Below, piece after piece: positions 1-6,551 of a DNA stretch of 11,074 nucleotides. The notes below the pieces were generated by a model. It was not told the origin of the DNA. It saw only the letters and a program-made list of their open reading frames with translations, and searched no databases. Location of the stretch: contig JAIFWM010000020.1 in the NCBI GenBank assembly GCA_019661855.1, positions 1 to 11,074 on the forward strand, in the 5' to 3' direction. The translations under genes were made by a program, and so were the position numbers. How positions within the stretch are numbered: the stretch's first letter is position 1; each line of letters starts with the position of its first letter. The stretch is from Candidatus Parcubacteria bacterium (GTDB lineage: Bacteria; Patescibacteriota; Minisyncoccia; Phycocordibacterales; SBAW01).

Positions 1-1840
1 ATGAAGCATTTGATGAAGTGGTAGCAAAGTTAAAGTTGCCGTAGATATTTGCATTGGTGAGTTGAGCGGTTGACGAAGACATGATCCCCGCCTGTGCCCA
101 GATTGGAGTTGAAGTTGCTGAAACAGTTTGACCGAAGTTATTTGAGGTAGTAAATGGATACCCTGCAACGTTTGCTGAAGTTAAGTAGTCGGTACCTGCG
201 ATTGCTCCAACTACCGCTCCGTTCGACAAAGTTTTAAGGAGGCTAGAACTAATACCGGTGATCGCAAAGTTAGTAGTAGTTGCTTGAGTAAAGAGCGCTC
301 GGGGGAAGGTTGAAGTTGCCGTGGTGGTTGCAGTAAAGTTTGCAGCCACTACTTCCCCACTGACTGAAAGTTTTGCATATGGCGAGGTGGTGCCAAGACC
401 AAGAGATCCTGCGATGATTGTGGCATTATGATCGCCGGAAATATTATTTATGTACAACGTACTTGCCGCACCGCGAGTCAGGTTAAGATCCCCAGCTCCG
501 TTGTACGCATCAGCGATGCTTGACCAAGATATCAGAGCCGAATTCCTCAAGAAGAAACCTGAACCGTCGAGATAAAAGTTTGGCGTGCCAGATCTTAGAG
601 CATCTGCAAAACTGGGGCCAACAGTCTGACCACTCACTGACAAACTGCCGGTGGTCGTCGCACTACCATTAACGATTAGTCCTTGAACCCCATTACCAAT
701 CGTTGATGAGGCAAACGACATGAATCCCTGTGCAAAGTCTGCAGTGGCAAAATGCGAAGTAGACGACGCAAAGATTCCGCCTTGTGCCCATAACACCGAC
801 GAGGTTGCTGCAGAGAGGACTCCAAAGTTTGTCGCAAAGTTAAAAGTGTTTGCCATTCCTGTTGAGGTCTGATCAGTGCCGCAAGAGAAGTTGCCATTTG
901 AGTCGGTGTCGATAGTGTCACAACTTGCAAGCGACGCAACTCTGAAAGCTCCTGTCACGGTTAGATCTCCGGCAATAGTCGACGACGCAACGATGATGCC
1001 TAGTGTCGTGGTTGGCACCAATGCACCACTAGCTATCTCAAACGTCTGTCCAAAGTTTGAGGTACCCGAGCTTGTGATATTGGTTACGTTGGTAACCGAG
1101 CTACTTCCTCCACCACCACTATGACCACCAAGGAAGATTCGAGTATTGTTGTAGTCGATCACAAACTGCGTGAGTGCAAGAAGACGATCTTCAAACTCAG
1201 TGCGTGCGATACCATTGCCACTTACCACACGCTCTATTATTTTTTCTACCGTGTGCTCGGTGCGTTCAACAACTGGATAGTTATTAACAATTGTTGACGA
1301 TGCAGTAGGAACGCTAGCAACTGGCGACTCTTTTGGCGTTTCAACCAAATACGTTTTGGGTGAAAAAAGATTTTCTACAAACGAAACTGCGTTATTCCAA
1401 AAGTTTGAGAAAAACGGTGAGCTCAATGACGTTGCTGCAGCAAGCGCTTGGTTAGTACGAGGAAAATACGGAGCTGCCGTAACTACAGAAACTGAAAGAA
1501 TCATTGCAATAACCGCACCGGCAATATATTTAGATCCAAGCGATCTCCTTTGTATTGGTGAAAGCACTGGCTCTGCAATTTTTTTAACTACAGAAACTTG
1601 AACATATTCCTGCTTCATCTGTTGCGAAAGAGCTTCATGACGAGCAATCTCCTTTTGCTTCATTGAAGACAAGTACGTTGCAAGCTCGTCTTTACTTACA
1701 AACCACAAACGCTTACCAATGAGTTGGCCGCTTATCTTCTTGCGGCGGCACAACATCGTTACGTAGTCGTTGGTGATACCAAAAAGTTCGGCTGCATCAA
1801 CCGATGAAATGAGGTTTAAATTTTTAAGGTTTTCTTCCAC
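1..1840 (-). CDS. HTH-transmembrane-fiber repeat surface protein (5' part, runs off the left edge)
   Basis: The frame is open without a stop from the GTG at 1840 to base 1, about 613 codons; the C-terminus lies outside the window. Order of parts: residues 10-58 look like a MerR/excisionase-type helix-turn-helix (SSVDAAELFGITNDYV, then RLWFVSKDELATYL); 104-123 is one hydrophobic span; 188-236 is a charged helical stalk; 238-248 is a Gly/Ser linker; the rest is Ser/Thr/Ala/Gly-rich beta-type sequence. The motif LGLGTTSPYAKLSVSGE (near residues 477-495) resembles tail-fiber-like repeats of Patescibacteria. A WAQ(G/A)GI..SST unit recurs about 230 residues apart. I infer a cytoplasmic N-terminus, one membrane anchor and an external fiber, perhaps for attachment. 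No Shine-Dalgarno precedes the GTG; a TTG at about 1876 in the same frame is an alternative start. The DNA-binding activity is unproven. Confidence 0.85.
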   Translation of the reverse strand, partial: MEENLKNLNLISSVDAAELFGITNDYVTMLCRRKKISGQLIGKRLWFVSKDELATYLSSMKQKEIARHEALSQQMKQEYVQVSVVKKIAEPVLSPIQRRSLGSKYIAGAVIAMILSVSVVTAAPYFPRTNQALAAATSLSSPFFSNFWNNAVSFVENLFSPKTYLVETPKESPVASVPTASSTIVNNYPVVERTEHTVEKIIERVVSGNGIARTEFEDRLLALTQFVIDYNNTRIFLGGHSGGGGSSSVTNVTNITSSGTSNFGQTFEIASGALVPTTTLGIIVASSTIAGDLTVTGAFRVASLASCDTIDTDSNGNFSCGTDQTSTGMANTFNFATNFGVLSAATSSVLWAQGGIFASSTSHFATADFAQGFMSFASSTIGNGVQGLIVNGSATTTGSLSVSGQTVGPSFADALRSGTPNFYLDGSGFFLRNSALISWSSIADAYNGAGDLNLTRGAASTLYINNISGDHNATIIAGSLGLGTTSPYAKLSVSGEVVAANFTATTTATSTFPRALFTQATTTNFAITGISSSLLKTLSNGAVVGAIAGTDYLTSANVAGYPFTTSNNFGQTVSATSTPIWAQAGIMSSSTAQLTNANIYGNFNFATTSSNAS

Positions 1841-1874
1841 TTTTTTTAAGTTTCGTCTGGCTAAATAACCAAAC

Positions 1875-1910
1875 AAAAAAAGGCCAATTCGCCGATTTAG
1901 CGAATTGCCC
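1875..1910 (-). terminator. Hairpin plus U-tract in the leader of the fiber gene (terminator or attenuator)
   Basis: On the minus strand an 11-pair stem (1910-1900 with 1892-1882, one C-C mismatch, 7-base loop) is followed at once by seven T (1881-1875). This is the shape of an intrinsic terminator. No minus-strand gene lies upstream of it, because rnr is divergent, and the fiber start codon is only 35 bases further on. It therefore fits attenuation of the fiber gene, or removal of stray antisense transcripts from the rnr side, better than ending a gene. Confidence 0.6.
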
Positions 1911-1919
1911 TGTGGACTA

Positions 1920-1948
1920 ATAATAGAACTATTTTTTAGGGTTTAGAA
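1920..1948 (-). promoter_or_regulatory. Weak candidate promoter for the fiber gene
   Basis: The minus strand has TATTAT (1925-1920), a good -10, 17 bases after TTCTAA (1948-1943), a poor -35 (three of six matches). A start near 1913 would place the terminator-like hairpin at the very 5' end of the transcript. The region is A/T-rich, so chance matches are likely. Confidence 0.25.
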
Positions 1949-1987
1949 TAGGGTGTATGTGGACATCTTTATATGAGACAGAATTAG

Positions 1988-2081
1988 CAGAAGTGCCTTG
2001 GGAGAGAGTAGCGAGCACGACGGTGCGAGCTCGAGGCAATTTATCAGCAGGAAATTGCCGCTCTCGACAGAGGCATTTCTG
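1988..2081 (+). ncRNA. Candidate structured RNA or 5' leader element upstream of rnr
   Basis: Four helices nest into one branched fold. The outer stem is 11 pairs with one G-U (CAGAAGTGCCT at 1988-1998 with AGGCATTTCTG at 2071-2081). Next comes GAGAG (2002-2006) with CTCTC (2061-2065). Inside this are a GCAC/GTGC hairpin with a GACG loop (2015-2026) and an 8-pair hairpin GGCAATTT/AAATTGCC (2035-2042 with 2052-2059). I compared it by memory with T-box, THF, SAM, glycine, RNase P and SRP RNAs and recognised none. Strand is uncertain; plus is assumed because rnr lies downstream. It could be a regulatory leader of rnr, a stand-alone small RNA, or chance folding. Confidence 0.4.
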
Positions 2082-2134
2082 TAATTCTGCGAAGCATATG
2101 TCTAATTACTGCAATATGTCTTTAACAAAATTAA

Positions 2135-2179
2135 ACCGAGATCTGGGCGAGAAAGTATTAATTTGCAACATATCTCGGT
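2135..2179 (+). promoter_or_regulatory. Leader hairpin just upstream of rnr
   Basis: ACCGAGAT (2135-2142) pairs perfectly with ATCTCGGT (2172-2179) around a 29-base loop and ends 20 bases before the rnr ATG. No U-tract follows, so it is not a terminator. The nearest Shine-Dalgarno-like bases (AAAGG at about 2180-2184) lie directly after the stem and 15 bases from the ATG, so the stem could affect ribosome access. Confidence 0.35.
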
Positions 2180-2199
2180 AAAGGCTAACATATCAATTC

Positions 2200-4119
2200 A
2201 TGTCTAAAGAGATTCCAAAAAAGACCCTAACCGGCATCCTCCAACTCACCCGTAACGCCCGGGGCTTCTTGCCCTATGAGGGTCATGAGGATGTTGAGAT
2301 AGGCAAAGACGACCTTGCTGGTTCACTCAACGGCGACGAGGTTGAGGTTGAGCTTACTGGCCTCTTCCCCCGACCCAAAGGCAAAGTTGCACGCGTCGTG
2401 ATGCGTGCTAAGACCGACTTTGTTGCAACACTCAAGCGCAATGGTCACGACATGTTTGCCCTTGCTCATGATCCAAAATTTTATCGTCCTATCAAAATTG
2501 GTAAAACCGAATTTGATGAAGGAGAAAAAGTTTTAGTACATCTTGATTCATTTACTGGTAAAGAAGATCCTATAGGTCACGTGGTTGAACACATTGGTCA
2601 CGCTGGCGAACACCGCACCGAAATGAACGCGATCGTGCTTGATCATGGATTTCGAACACAGTTTCCTCAAGATGTTGTTAACGAAGCACGTTCACTTGAA
2701 TCACTACACTCAAAAATTATCGAAGACGAACTAAAGTTTCGTGTTGACTTTCGTACGGTGCCTACATTTACTATCGATCCTGAAAATGCCAAAGACTTCG
2801 ACGACGCACTTTCGATTAAAGAGTTAGACAATGGCGAATACGAAATAGGCGTACATATTGCCGACGTCACTCACTTCGTTCGTGAAGAAACTGCACTTGA
2901 GGCAGAGGCGCAGCGCCGAGGCACGAGCGTTTACTTGGTTGACTCCACTATCCCGATGCTCCCCGAAGAGCTCTCGTCTAACATCTGCTCTCTTAAACCC
3001 AACGAAGACCGTTTGGTCTTTTCGGCAGTTTTTCGCATGAACCAAAAGGCCGAGGTGCTCGAAACTAAATTTCATAAATCTGTCATCCACTCACAAAAGC
3101 GTTTTACCTACGAAAGTGCCCAAGAAGTATTAGAAAGTGGCAAGGGAGACTTTGCTCCCCTACTTGCTCTGATGCGTCACCTTGCACGGATCTTGCGCAC
3201 CGAGCGCGAGCGCGAAGGCGCTATCGACTTTGGTGATAATGAGTTTAAGTTTGAGTTAGATGAGCAGGGCAAGCCAATCAAAATTGTTCGTAAAGAGCGG
3301 TTGGAGACCATGAAAATGATCGAGGAGTTTATGCTTCTTGCTAACCGCGAGGTTGCTACCCATATTTCTAAACTCGCTAAAGAGGTGCCAGAGAAAAATC
3401 TTGTCTTCCTCTACCGAATCCACGATCAACCTAAAGCAGACCGCATAGACGAGCTTGCAACCTTTGTACGAGCTATTGGCTATGACTTTGCCCAAAAAAA
3501 GAAGTCTCCTTCAGCTAAAGATATTCAAAAACTTCTTGCTCAGATCGAAGGCAAGCCTGAAGCGCATCTCATACGCACTGCAACACTGCGCACGATGGCT
3601 AAAGCTATTTACTCAACTAAAAATATTGGTCACTTTGGACTCTCTTTTAAGCACTATACGCACTTTACTTCCCCTATTCGCCGCTACCCCGACATGTTGG
3701 TACACCGCATCCTTGCCTCACACTTAAACGGCAAGCCTATAACAAGACGCGAGTACACACATCTTGAAAAGCTTTGTATCGCTGCAAGCGAGGCGGAGGC
3801 CAAGGCAGTCGACGCCGAGCGCGAGAGTATCCGCTATAAACAGGTTGAGTATATGTTAGACAAAATCGGCCAAAAGTTTGATGCAATTATCTCGGGAGTT
3901 ACCGACTGGGGACTCTATGTTGAAGACCCTAACACCGGAGCCGAAGGTTTGATACGCGTGCGTGCCTTAGGAGATGACTTTTATAACTATTCGCAAAAGG
4001 AGTACGCGCTCATTGGTCAGAAGCATAAAAAAAAGTACACCCTGGGAGACAGGGTGCACGTGAAGTTGGTTGGGGCTGACCTTTCGGCTCGCACCCTTGA
4101 TTTCGAACTGGTGCGCTAG
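2200..4119 (+). CDS. rnr: Ribonuclease R (RNB-family 3'-5' exoribonuclease)
   Basis: This is a processive 3'-5' exoribonuclease that degrades structured RNA and acts in RNA quality control. The N-terminal 130 or so residues are OB/cold-shock-like; the RNB catalytic core runs from about 175 to 510; an S1 domain fills about 558-639. The metal-binding aspartates are visible in IDPENAKDFDDA (D193, D199, D201, D202), and the family motif HFTSPIRRYPD is at 488-498. At 639 residues it is shorter than E. coli RNase R (813) and lacks that protein's N-terminal helix-turn-helix extension and long basic tail, as in many compact genomes. The ATG at 2200 has no close Shine-Dalgarno, but the sequence looks RNase R-like from residue 10. 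The gene diverges from the fiber gene and converges on the minus-strand cluster, overlapping the 53-residue ORF by 3 bases of coding plus the stop. Confidence 0.96.
   Translation: MSKEIPKKTLTGILQLTRNARGFLPYEGHEDVEIGKDDLAGSLNGDEVEVELTGLFPRPKGKVARVVMRAKTDFVATLKRNGHDMFALAHDPKFYRPIKIGKTEFDEGEKVLVHLDSFTGKEDPIGHVVEHIGHAGEHRTEMNAIVLDHGFRTQFPQDVVNEARSLESLHSKIIEDELKFRVDFRTVPTFTIDPENAKDFDDALSIKELDNGEYEIGVHIADVTHFVREETALEAEAQRRGTSVYLVDSTIPMLPEELSSNICSLKPNEDRLVFSAVFRMNQKAEVLETKFHKSVIHSQKRFTYESAQEVLESGKGDFAPLLALMRHLARILRTEREREGAIDFGDNEFKFELDEQGKPIKIVRKERLETMKMIEEFMLLANREVATHISKLAKEVPEKNLVFLYRIHDQPKADRIDELATFVRAIGYDFAQKKKSPSAKDIQKLLAQIEGKPEAHLIRTATLRTMAKAIYSTKNIGHFGLSFKHYTHFTSPIRRYPDMLVHRILASHLNGKPITRREYTHLEKLCIAASEAEAKAVDAERESIRYKQVEYMLDKIGQKFDAIISGVTDWGLYVEDPNTGAEGLIRVRALGDDFYNYSQKEYALIGQKHKKKYTLGDRVHVKLVGADLSARTLDFELVR
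4027..4059 (-). terminator. Intrinsic terminator of the minus-strand run, embedded antisense inside rnr
   Basis: Read on the minus strand, GTGCACCCTG (4059-4050) pairs with CAGGGTGTAC (4044-4035) over 10 pairs with one G-U and a 5-base loop. Eight T follow at once (4034-4027). This is the best intrinsic terminator in the window. It lies 56 bases past the stop of the 53-residue ORF, wholly inside the codons for about residues 610-620 of RNase R. On the plus strand the same hairpin has no U-tract after it, so it should not stop rnr transcription. Confidence 0.8.
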
Positions 4120-4277
4120 TCCTCGATGTCGCGCTGAGACCAGTCAAGCATCTGTGATCGTTCGTCGCGAGTCCTTCCCCGAGTCTCGGGTAGAACAACG
4201 TCGATATTACGATCAAGTCGCTCGCGAATGTCATCCATGGTGATGCTTGCAACGACTGTGGGCCTGTCCTGCTCCAT
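4116..4277 (-). CDS. Small acidic/arginine-rich protein of unknown function (53 aa)
   Basis: An ATG at 4277 opens a 53-residue frame ending in TAG at 4116-4118. It is preceded by a strong Shine-Dalgarno: AGGAGAGG at 4288-4281, with the AGGAG core 6 bases from the ATG. The translation starts MEQDRPTVVASITMDDIRER and ends in SQRDIED. It is rich in Asp, Glu and Arg, has no Cys and no hydrophobic span, and is probably largely helical. I recognise no family. It lies 82 bases after smc on the same strand and overlaps the stop codon of rnr tail to tail. The terminator inside rnr sits where such a gene would need one. The good binding site and the terminator argue for a real gene, but the short length leaves doubt. 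Confidence 0.6.
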   Translation of the reverse strand: MEQDRPTVVASITMDDIRERLDRNIDVVLPETRGRTRDERSQMLDWSQRDIED

Positions 4278-4280
4278 CAA

Positions 4281-4288
4281 CCTCTCCT
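4281..4288 (-). promoter_or_regulatory. Shine-Dalgarno of the 53-residue ORF
   Basis: AGGAGAGG on the minus strand, with its AGGAG core 6 bases before the ATG at 4277. It is among the strongest ribosome binding sites in the window and is the main reason for calling this small gene. Confidence 0.65.
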
Positions 4289-4359
4289 ACTGTGTGACAA
4301 ACGGTTCCCAGTTAATCACTAAACGTTTATAGATGCAAATGTGGACAGTGAAGAAATCA

Positions 4360-6486
4360 CTATTTAGCCACCGCCAAAGCTTCTTCAAACTTAACAGACA
4401 GAAGTTTAGATATACCGTCTTTGGTCATCGTGACACCATAGAGCACACCAGCGCGGCTCATGGTCTCACGGTTGTGCGTTATTAAAATAAGTTGCGACTT
4501 CTTGGCGAGACTACTGATCATGTCGCCATAGCGGCGCGAGTTGGCCTCATCGAGCGCCGCGTCTGTCTCGTCGAGTATAAGGAATGGCGGTGGGTTAACC
4601 TGCGACATAGCAAAGATGAGGGCAATAGAGGTAAGCGCGCGCTCTCCACCTGAGAGCATATGGAGTCCTTTGATGCGCTTATGCGGTAGGTTGATGCCTA
4701 TTTCGATTCCCTCTTCAACTTCGACGTCCTCGTCGGACTCCTCAAGGTCTGACCTGCGCAATTTCTGTTCTTTGATTAGCTGCAGTGACGCGCCACCACC
4801 GCCAAACATAAGTTTAAAGAAGTTATCAAACTCAGTATTTATCTTCTCAATTCCTGAGGCAAAGCGAACCTCAAGTGTCTTGGTTAGCTCCTCAATAAGT
4901 TCGCGGAGCTTTTGTGCAGACAACTCGAGGTCTTGGAGTTCACGCATCAAAAATTGGTCGCGTCCGGTTGTGTCATTAAACTCTTTCATTATTTCATCGG
5001 TATTGCCTAAGCCCGACTCCTCGAGTTTTATCTTGACGCGCTCAAGCTTGCGGCGACGCTCCTCTTGAGCCACACGAGGCTCGTCCTCAAAGACAGCATT
5101 TTCATACTCTGGTATACGCGAAAGTAGCACTGCCGCTTCACGCACCTCCTCTTTAAAACGTTCTTCTTCGCGCTTCAGTGACTCTTCGCGTGCGCGCAAG
5201 GCAATGAGCTTACCTTCTAACTCAGACCGACGAGCCATAGCAGTAAAAAGTTCGCGCTCCGACTCGCGTGACGCTTCGTTTTCGCCCTCTATACGTTTAC
5301 GAAGCTCGGCCACTTCGCCGAGCACTCGCTCCTCTTCGCGCTCTGATGCATGCAGCATTTCTTCTAGGTGTTTCTTTTGCGCCTGCAGATCTTCAAGTGA
5401 CGTAGTGCCGCCACTTGATGAAAGTCTGAGCAAGAATGACCGAGCGAGTGCTATAAGCTCTGAAATTTTAGATCCTTCGGCAAGTTCAAGGATTTTTTGG
5501 CTAAACTCTTTGGCCTCACGCGCGGGCACGGGCGTACCATCACCACTTAACCTTGCGTGTGCACGCATCTCACCCTCTATACCTCCCAATTTACGCAACA
5601 CTTCCTCACGTGCCCGCGCGGCTGCACGGCCTTGCGTTTCGAGCTCTACTAACTTGTCTGAACCTTTGTCGTGCTTTTTTTCAAGCTCTTTGCGAAGCGC
5701 TGCAACACGATGGTCGAGCTCTGTATGCTCTGCTTCAACCGAGCGCTCTTCGTTAAGATGTGCACGCTCCGAGCGCAGGTACAAATCTTCATGGCTCAAG
5801 TATTCTTGATAGCGCTCAAACAATTCGTCACGCAACTTTTGTGAGTCCTCTATCTTTTTGACCTGCGACTGCAAAAACTTAAGATGCGGCACCAGTTCGC
5901 GGCGCATCGCTTCCACCTCGCGCATGTTTTCGCCCGTCTTCTCGAGCTTTCTTTCGGCCTCCTCTCGTTTATACAAATAGGCAGTGAGCCCTAACGCATC
6001 CTCTATCATCTCGCGGCGTTCTTTAGAGCTTGCTGAAAGAATCCGGTCTGCCTCACCTTGAGAAATAATATGGTGTGCTGACGCGCCGATGTTAGCTTGA
6101 GCCAAAAGCTCTGCAACATCGCGCAAGCGCACTTGGGAACCGTTAAGTAAATAGTCGTTGGTGCCATCGCGGTGTACCACGCGTTCAATAGACACTTCGT
6201 CAAAATCCAAGGTCAACGCGCGGTCGCTGTTATCAAAAACTAGCTTAACTCCCGCCTTACCTGAGCGTGGAAGTGCGGGCGAACCGTTCCAGATCAAATC
6301 CTCGCCACGGCGGCCGCGCATAGACTTCATCGACTGCTCGCCTAACGCAAAGCGAAAGCTCTCGGCCACGTTACTCTTGCCCGAGCCGTTAGGCCCCACG
6401 ATAGAGGTAATAGACCCAGGAAATTCGAGGGTCGTTTTTTTGGCAAAAGACTTAAACCCCGATAGTTCAATCGATTTCAGACGCAT
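4360..6486 (-). CDS. smc: Short SMC-type chromosome-partitioning ATPase
   Basis: SMC ATPases form rings that organise and segregate the chromosome. Both halves of the ABC head are complete: Walker A GPNGSGKS at 31-38, Q-loop Q143, signature LSGGERAL at 611-618, Walker B FLILDETDAALDEAN at 635-649 (D639, E640) and switch histidine H671. The N-terminus MRLKSIELSGFKSF is typical. Between the heads are coiled-coil arms (about 160-310 and 365-545), but no recognisable SMC hinge. Only about 50 residues (314-366) with Gly/Ser/Pro-rich turns and a predicted helix sit at the apex. At 708 residues it is far shorter than the usual 1,100-1,200. The frame is uninterrupted, so this is not a visible frameshift. 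The ATG at 6486 follows AGGAG by only 3 bases and a TATAAT by 8. A Rad50/RecN-like ATPase is less likely: no zinc-hook CxxC is present and the ends match SMC. Confidence 0.88.
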   Translation of the reverse strand: MRLKSIELSGFKSFAKKTTLEFPGSITSIVGPNGSGKSNVAESFRFALGEQSMKSMRGRRGEDLIWNGSPALPRSGKAGVKLVFDNSDRALTLDFDEVSIERVVHRDGTNDYLLNGSQVRLRDVAELLAQANIGASAHHIISQGEADRILSASSKERREMIEDALGLTAYLYKREEAERKLEKTGENMREVEAMRRELVPHLKFLQSQVKKIEDSQKLRDELFERYQEYLSHEDLYLRSERAHLNEERSVEAEHTELDHRVAALRKELEKKHDKGSDKLVELETQGRAAARAREEVLRKLGGIEGEMRAHARLSGDGTPVPAREAKEFSQKILELAEGSKISELIALARSFLLRLSSSGGTTSLEDLQAQKKHLEEMLHASEREEERVLGEVAELRKRIEGENEASRESERELFTAMARRSELEGKLIALRAREESLKREEERFKEEVREAAVLLSRIPEYENAVFEDEPRVAQEERRRKLERVKIKLEESGLGNTDEIMKEFNDTTGRDQFLMRELQDLELSAQKLRELIEELTKTLEVRFASGIEKINTEFDNFFKLMFGGGGASLQLIKEQKLRRSDLEESDEDVEVEEGIEIGINLPHKRIKGLHMLSGGERALTSIALIFAMSQVNPPPFLILDETDAALDEANSRRYGDMISSLAKKSQLILITHNRETMSRAGVLYGVTMTKDGISKLLSVKFEEALAVAK

Positions 6487-6494
6487 GTGCTCCT

Positions 6495-6500
6495 ATTATA
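6495..6500 (-). promoter_or_regulatory. -10 element for smc (near-leaderless start)
   Basis: A perfect TATAAT on the minus strand ends 8 bases before the smc ATG and lies 3 bases after the U-tract of the preceding terminator. Transcription would begin within a base or two of the ATG, leaving the AGGAG (6494-6490) at or upstream of the RNA start. No good -35 is seen; its place falls inside the terminator stem. Confidence 0.45.
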
Positions 6501-6503
6501 TCT

Positions 6504-6536
6504 AAAAAAGAAAGAAGCCGCGCACTGCGCGGCTTC
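6504..6536 (-). terminator. Intrinsic terminator after the YbjN-like gene
   Basis: On the minus strand GAAGCCGCGC and GCGCGGCTTC (6536-6527 with 6523-6514) form a perfect 10-pair stem with a 3-base loop, followed by TTTCTTTTTT (6513-6504). It starts 15 bases after the TGA at 6552-6554 and lies between this gene and smc, so smc probably has its own promoter or depends on readthrough. Confidence 0.8.
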
Positions 6537-6551
6537 GCCCTTGTTCGCCTA

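Larger units (their letters stand above)
1841..2199. other. Divergent intergenic region between the fiber gene and rnr (359 bases)
   Basis: I see no convincing protein gene here. An open frame at 1957-2181 on the plus strand has no ribosome binding site, and its translation looks like arbitrary composition. The region does hold three foldable elements, entered separately: the minus-strand hairpin with U-tract, a branched fold at 1988-2081 and a hairpin at 2135-2179. A TAGAAT hexamer at 1944-1949 could be a plus-strand -10 for rnr, but no matching -35 was found. Confidence 0.6.

Noticed and set aside
876..1124. Plus-strand open frames opposite the fiber gene, including the one at 1356-1601
   Set aside because: They are antisense to a clearly coding minus-strand frame with fiber-type repeats; their low complexity mirrors the Ser/Thr/Gly codons.
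1988..2081. T-box or tetrahydrofolate riboswitch upstream of rnr
   Set aside because: The GGAGAGAGTA and CCGCTCTC ends recall these classes, but the T-box antiterminator consensus and the conserved tetrahydrofolate core are absent, and rnr is not a typical target.
1957..2181. Plus-strand open frame of 74 codons in the rnr leader
   Set aside because: It has no ribosome binding site and no recognisable sequence, and it coincides with the foldable RNA region.
4178..4190. CCCGAGTCTCGGG inverted repeat after rnr as its terminator
   Set aside because: The stem is only 5 pairs and no T-tract follows on the plus strand; it lies inside the 53-residue ORF on the other strand.
4541..5809. Long Ser-rich plus-strand open frames opposite smc (4541-5068 and 5204-5809)
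   Set aside because: The Ser/Arg-rich translation is the expected shadow of Glu/Arg/Leu codons in coiled-coil DNA; no starts with binding sites are seen.
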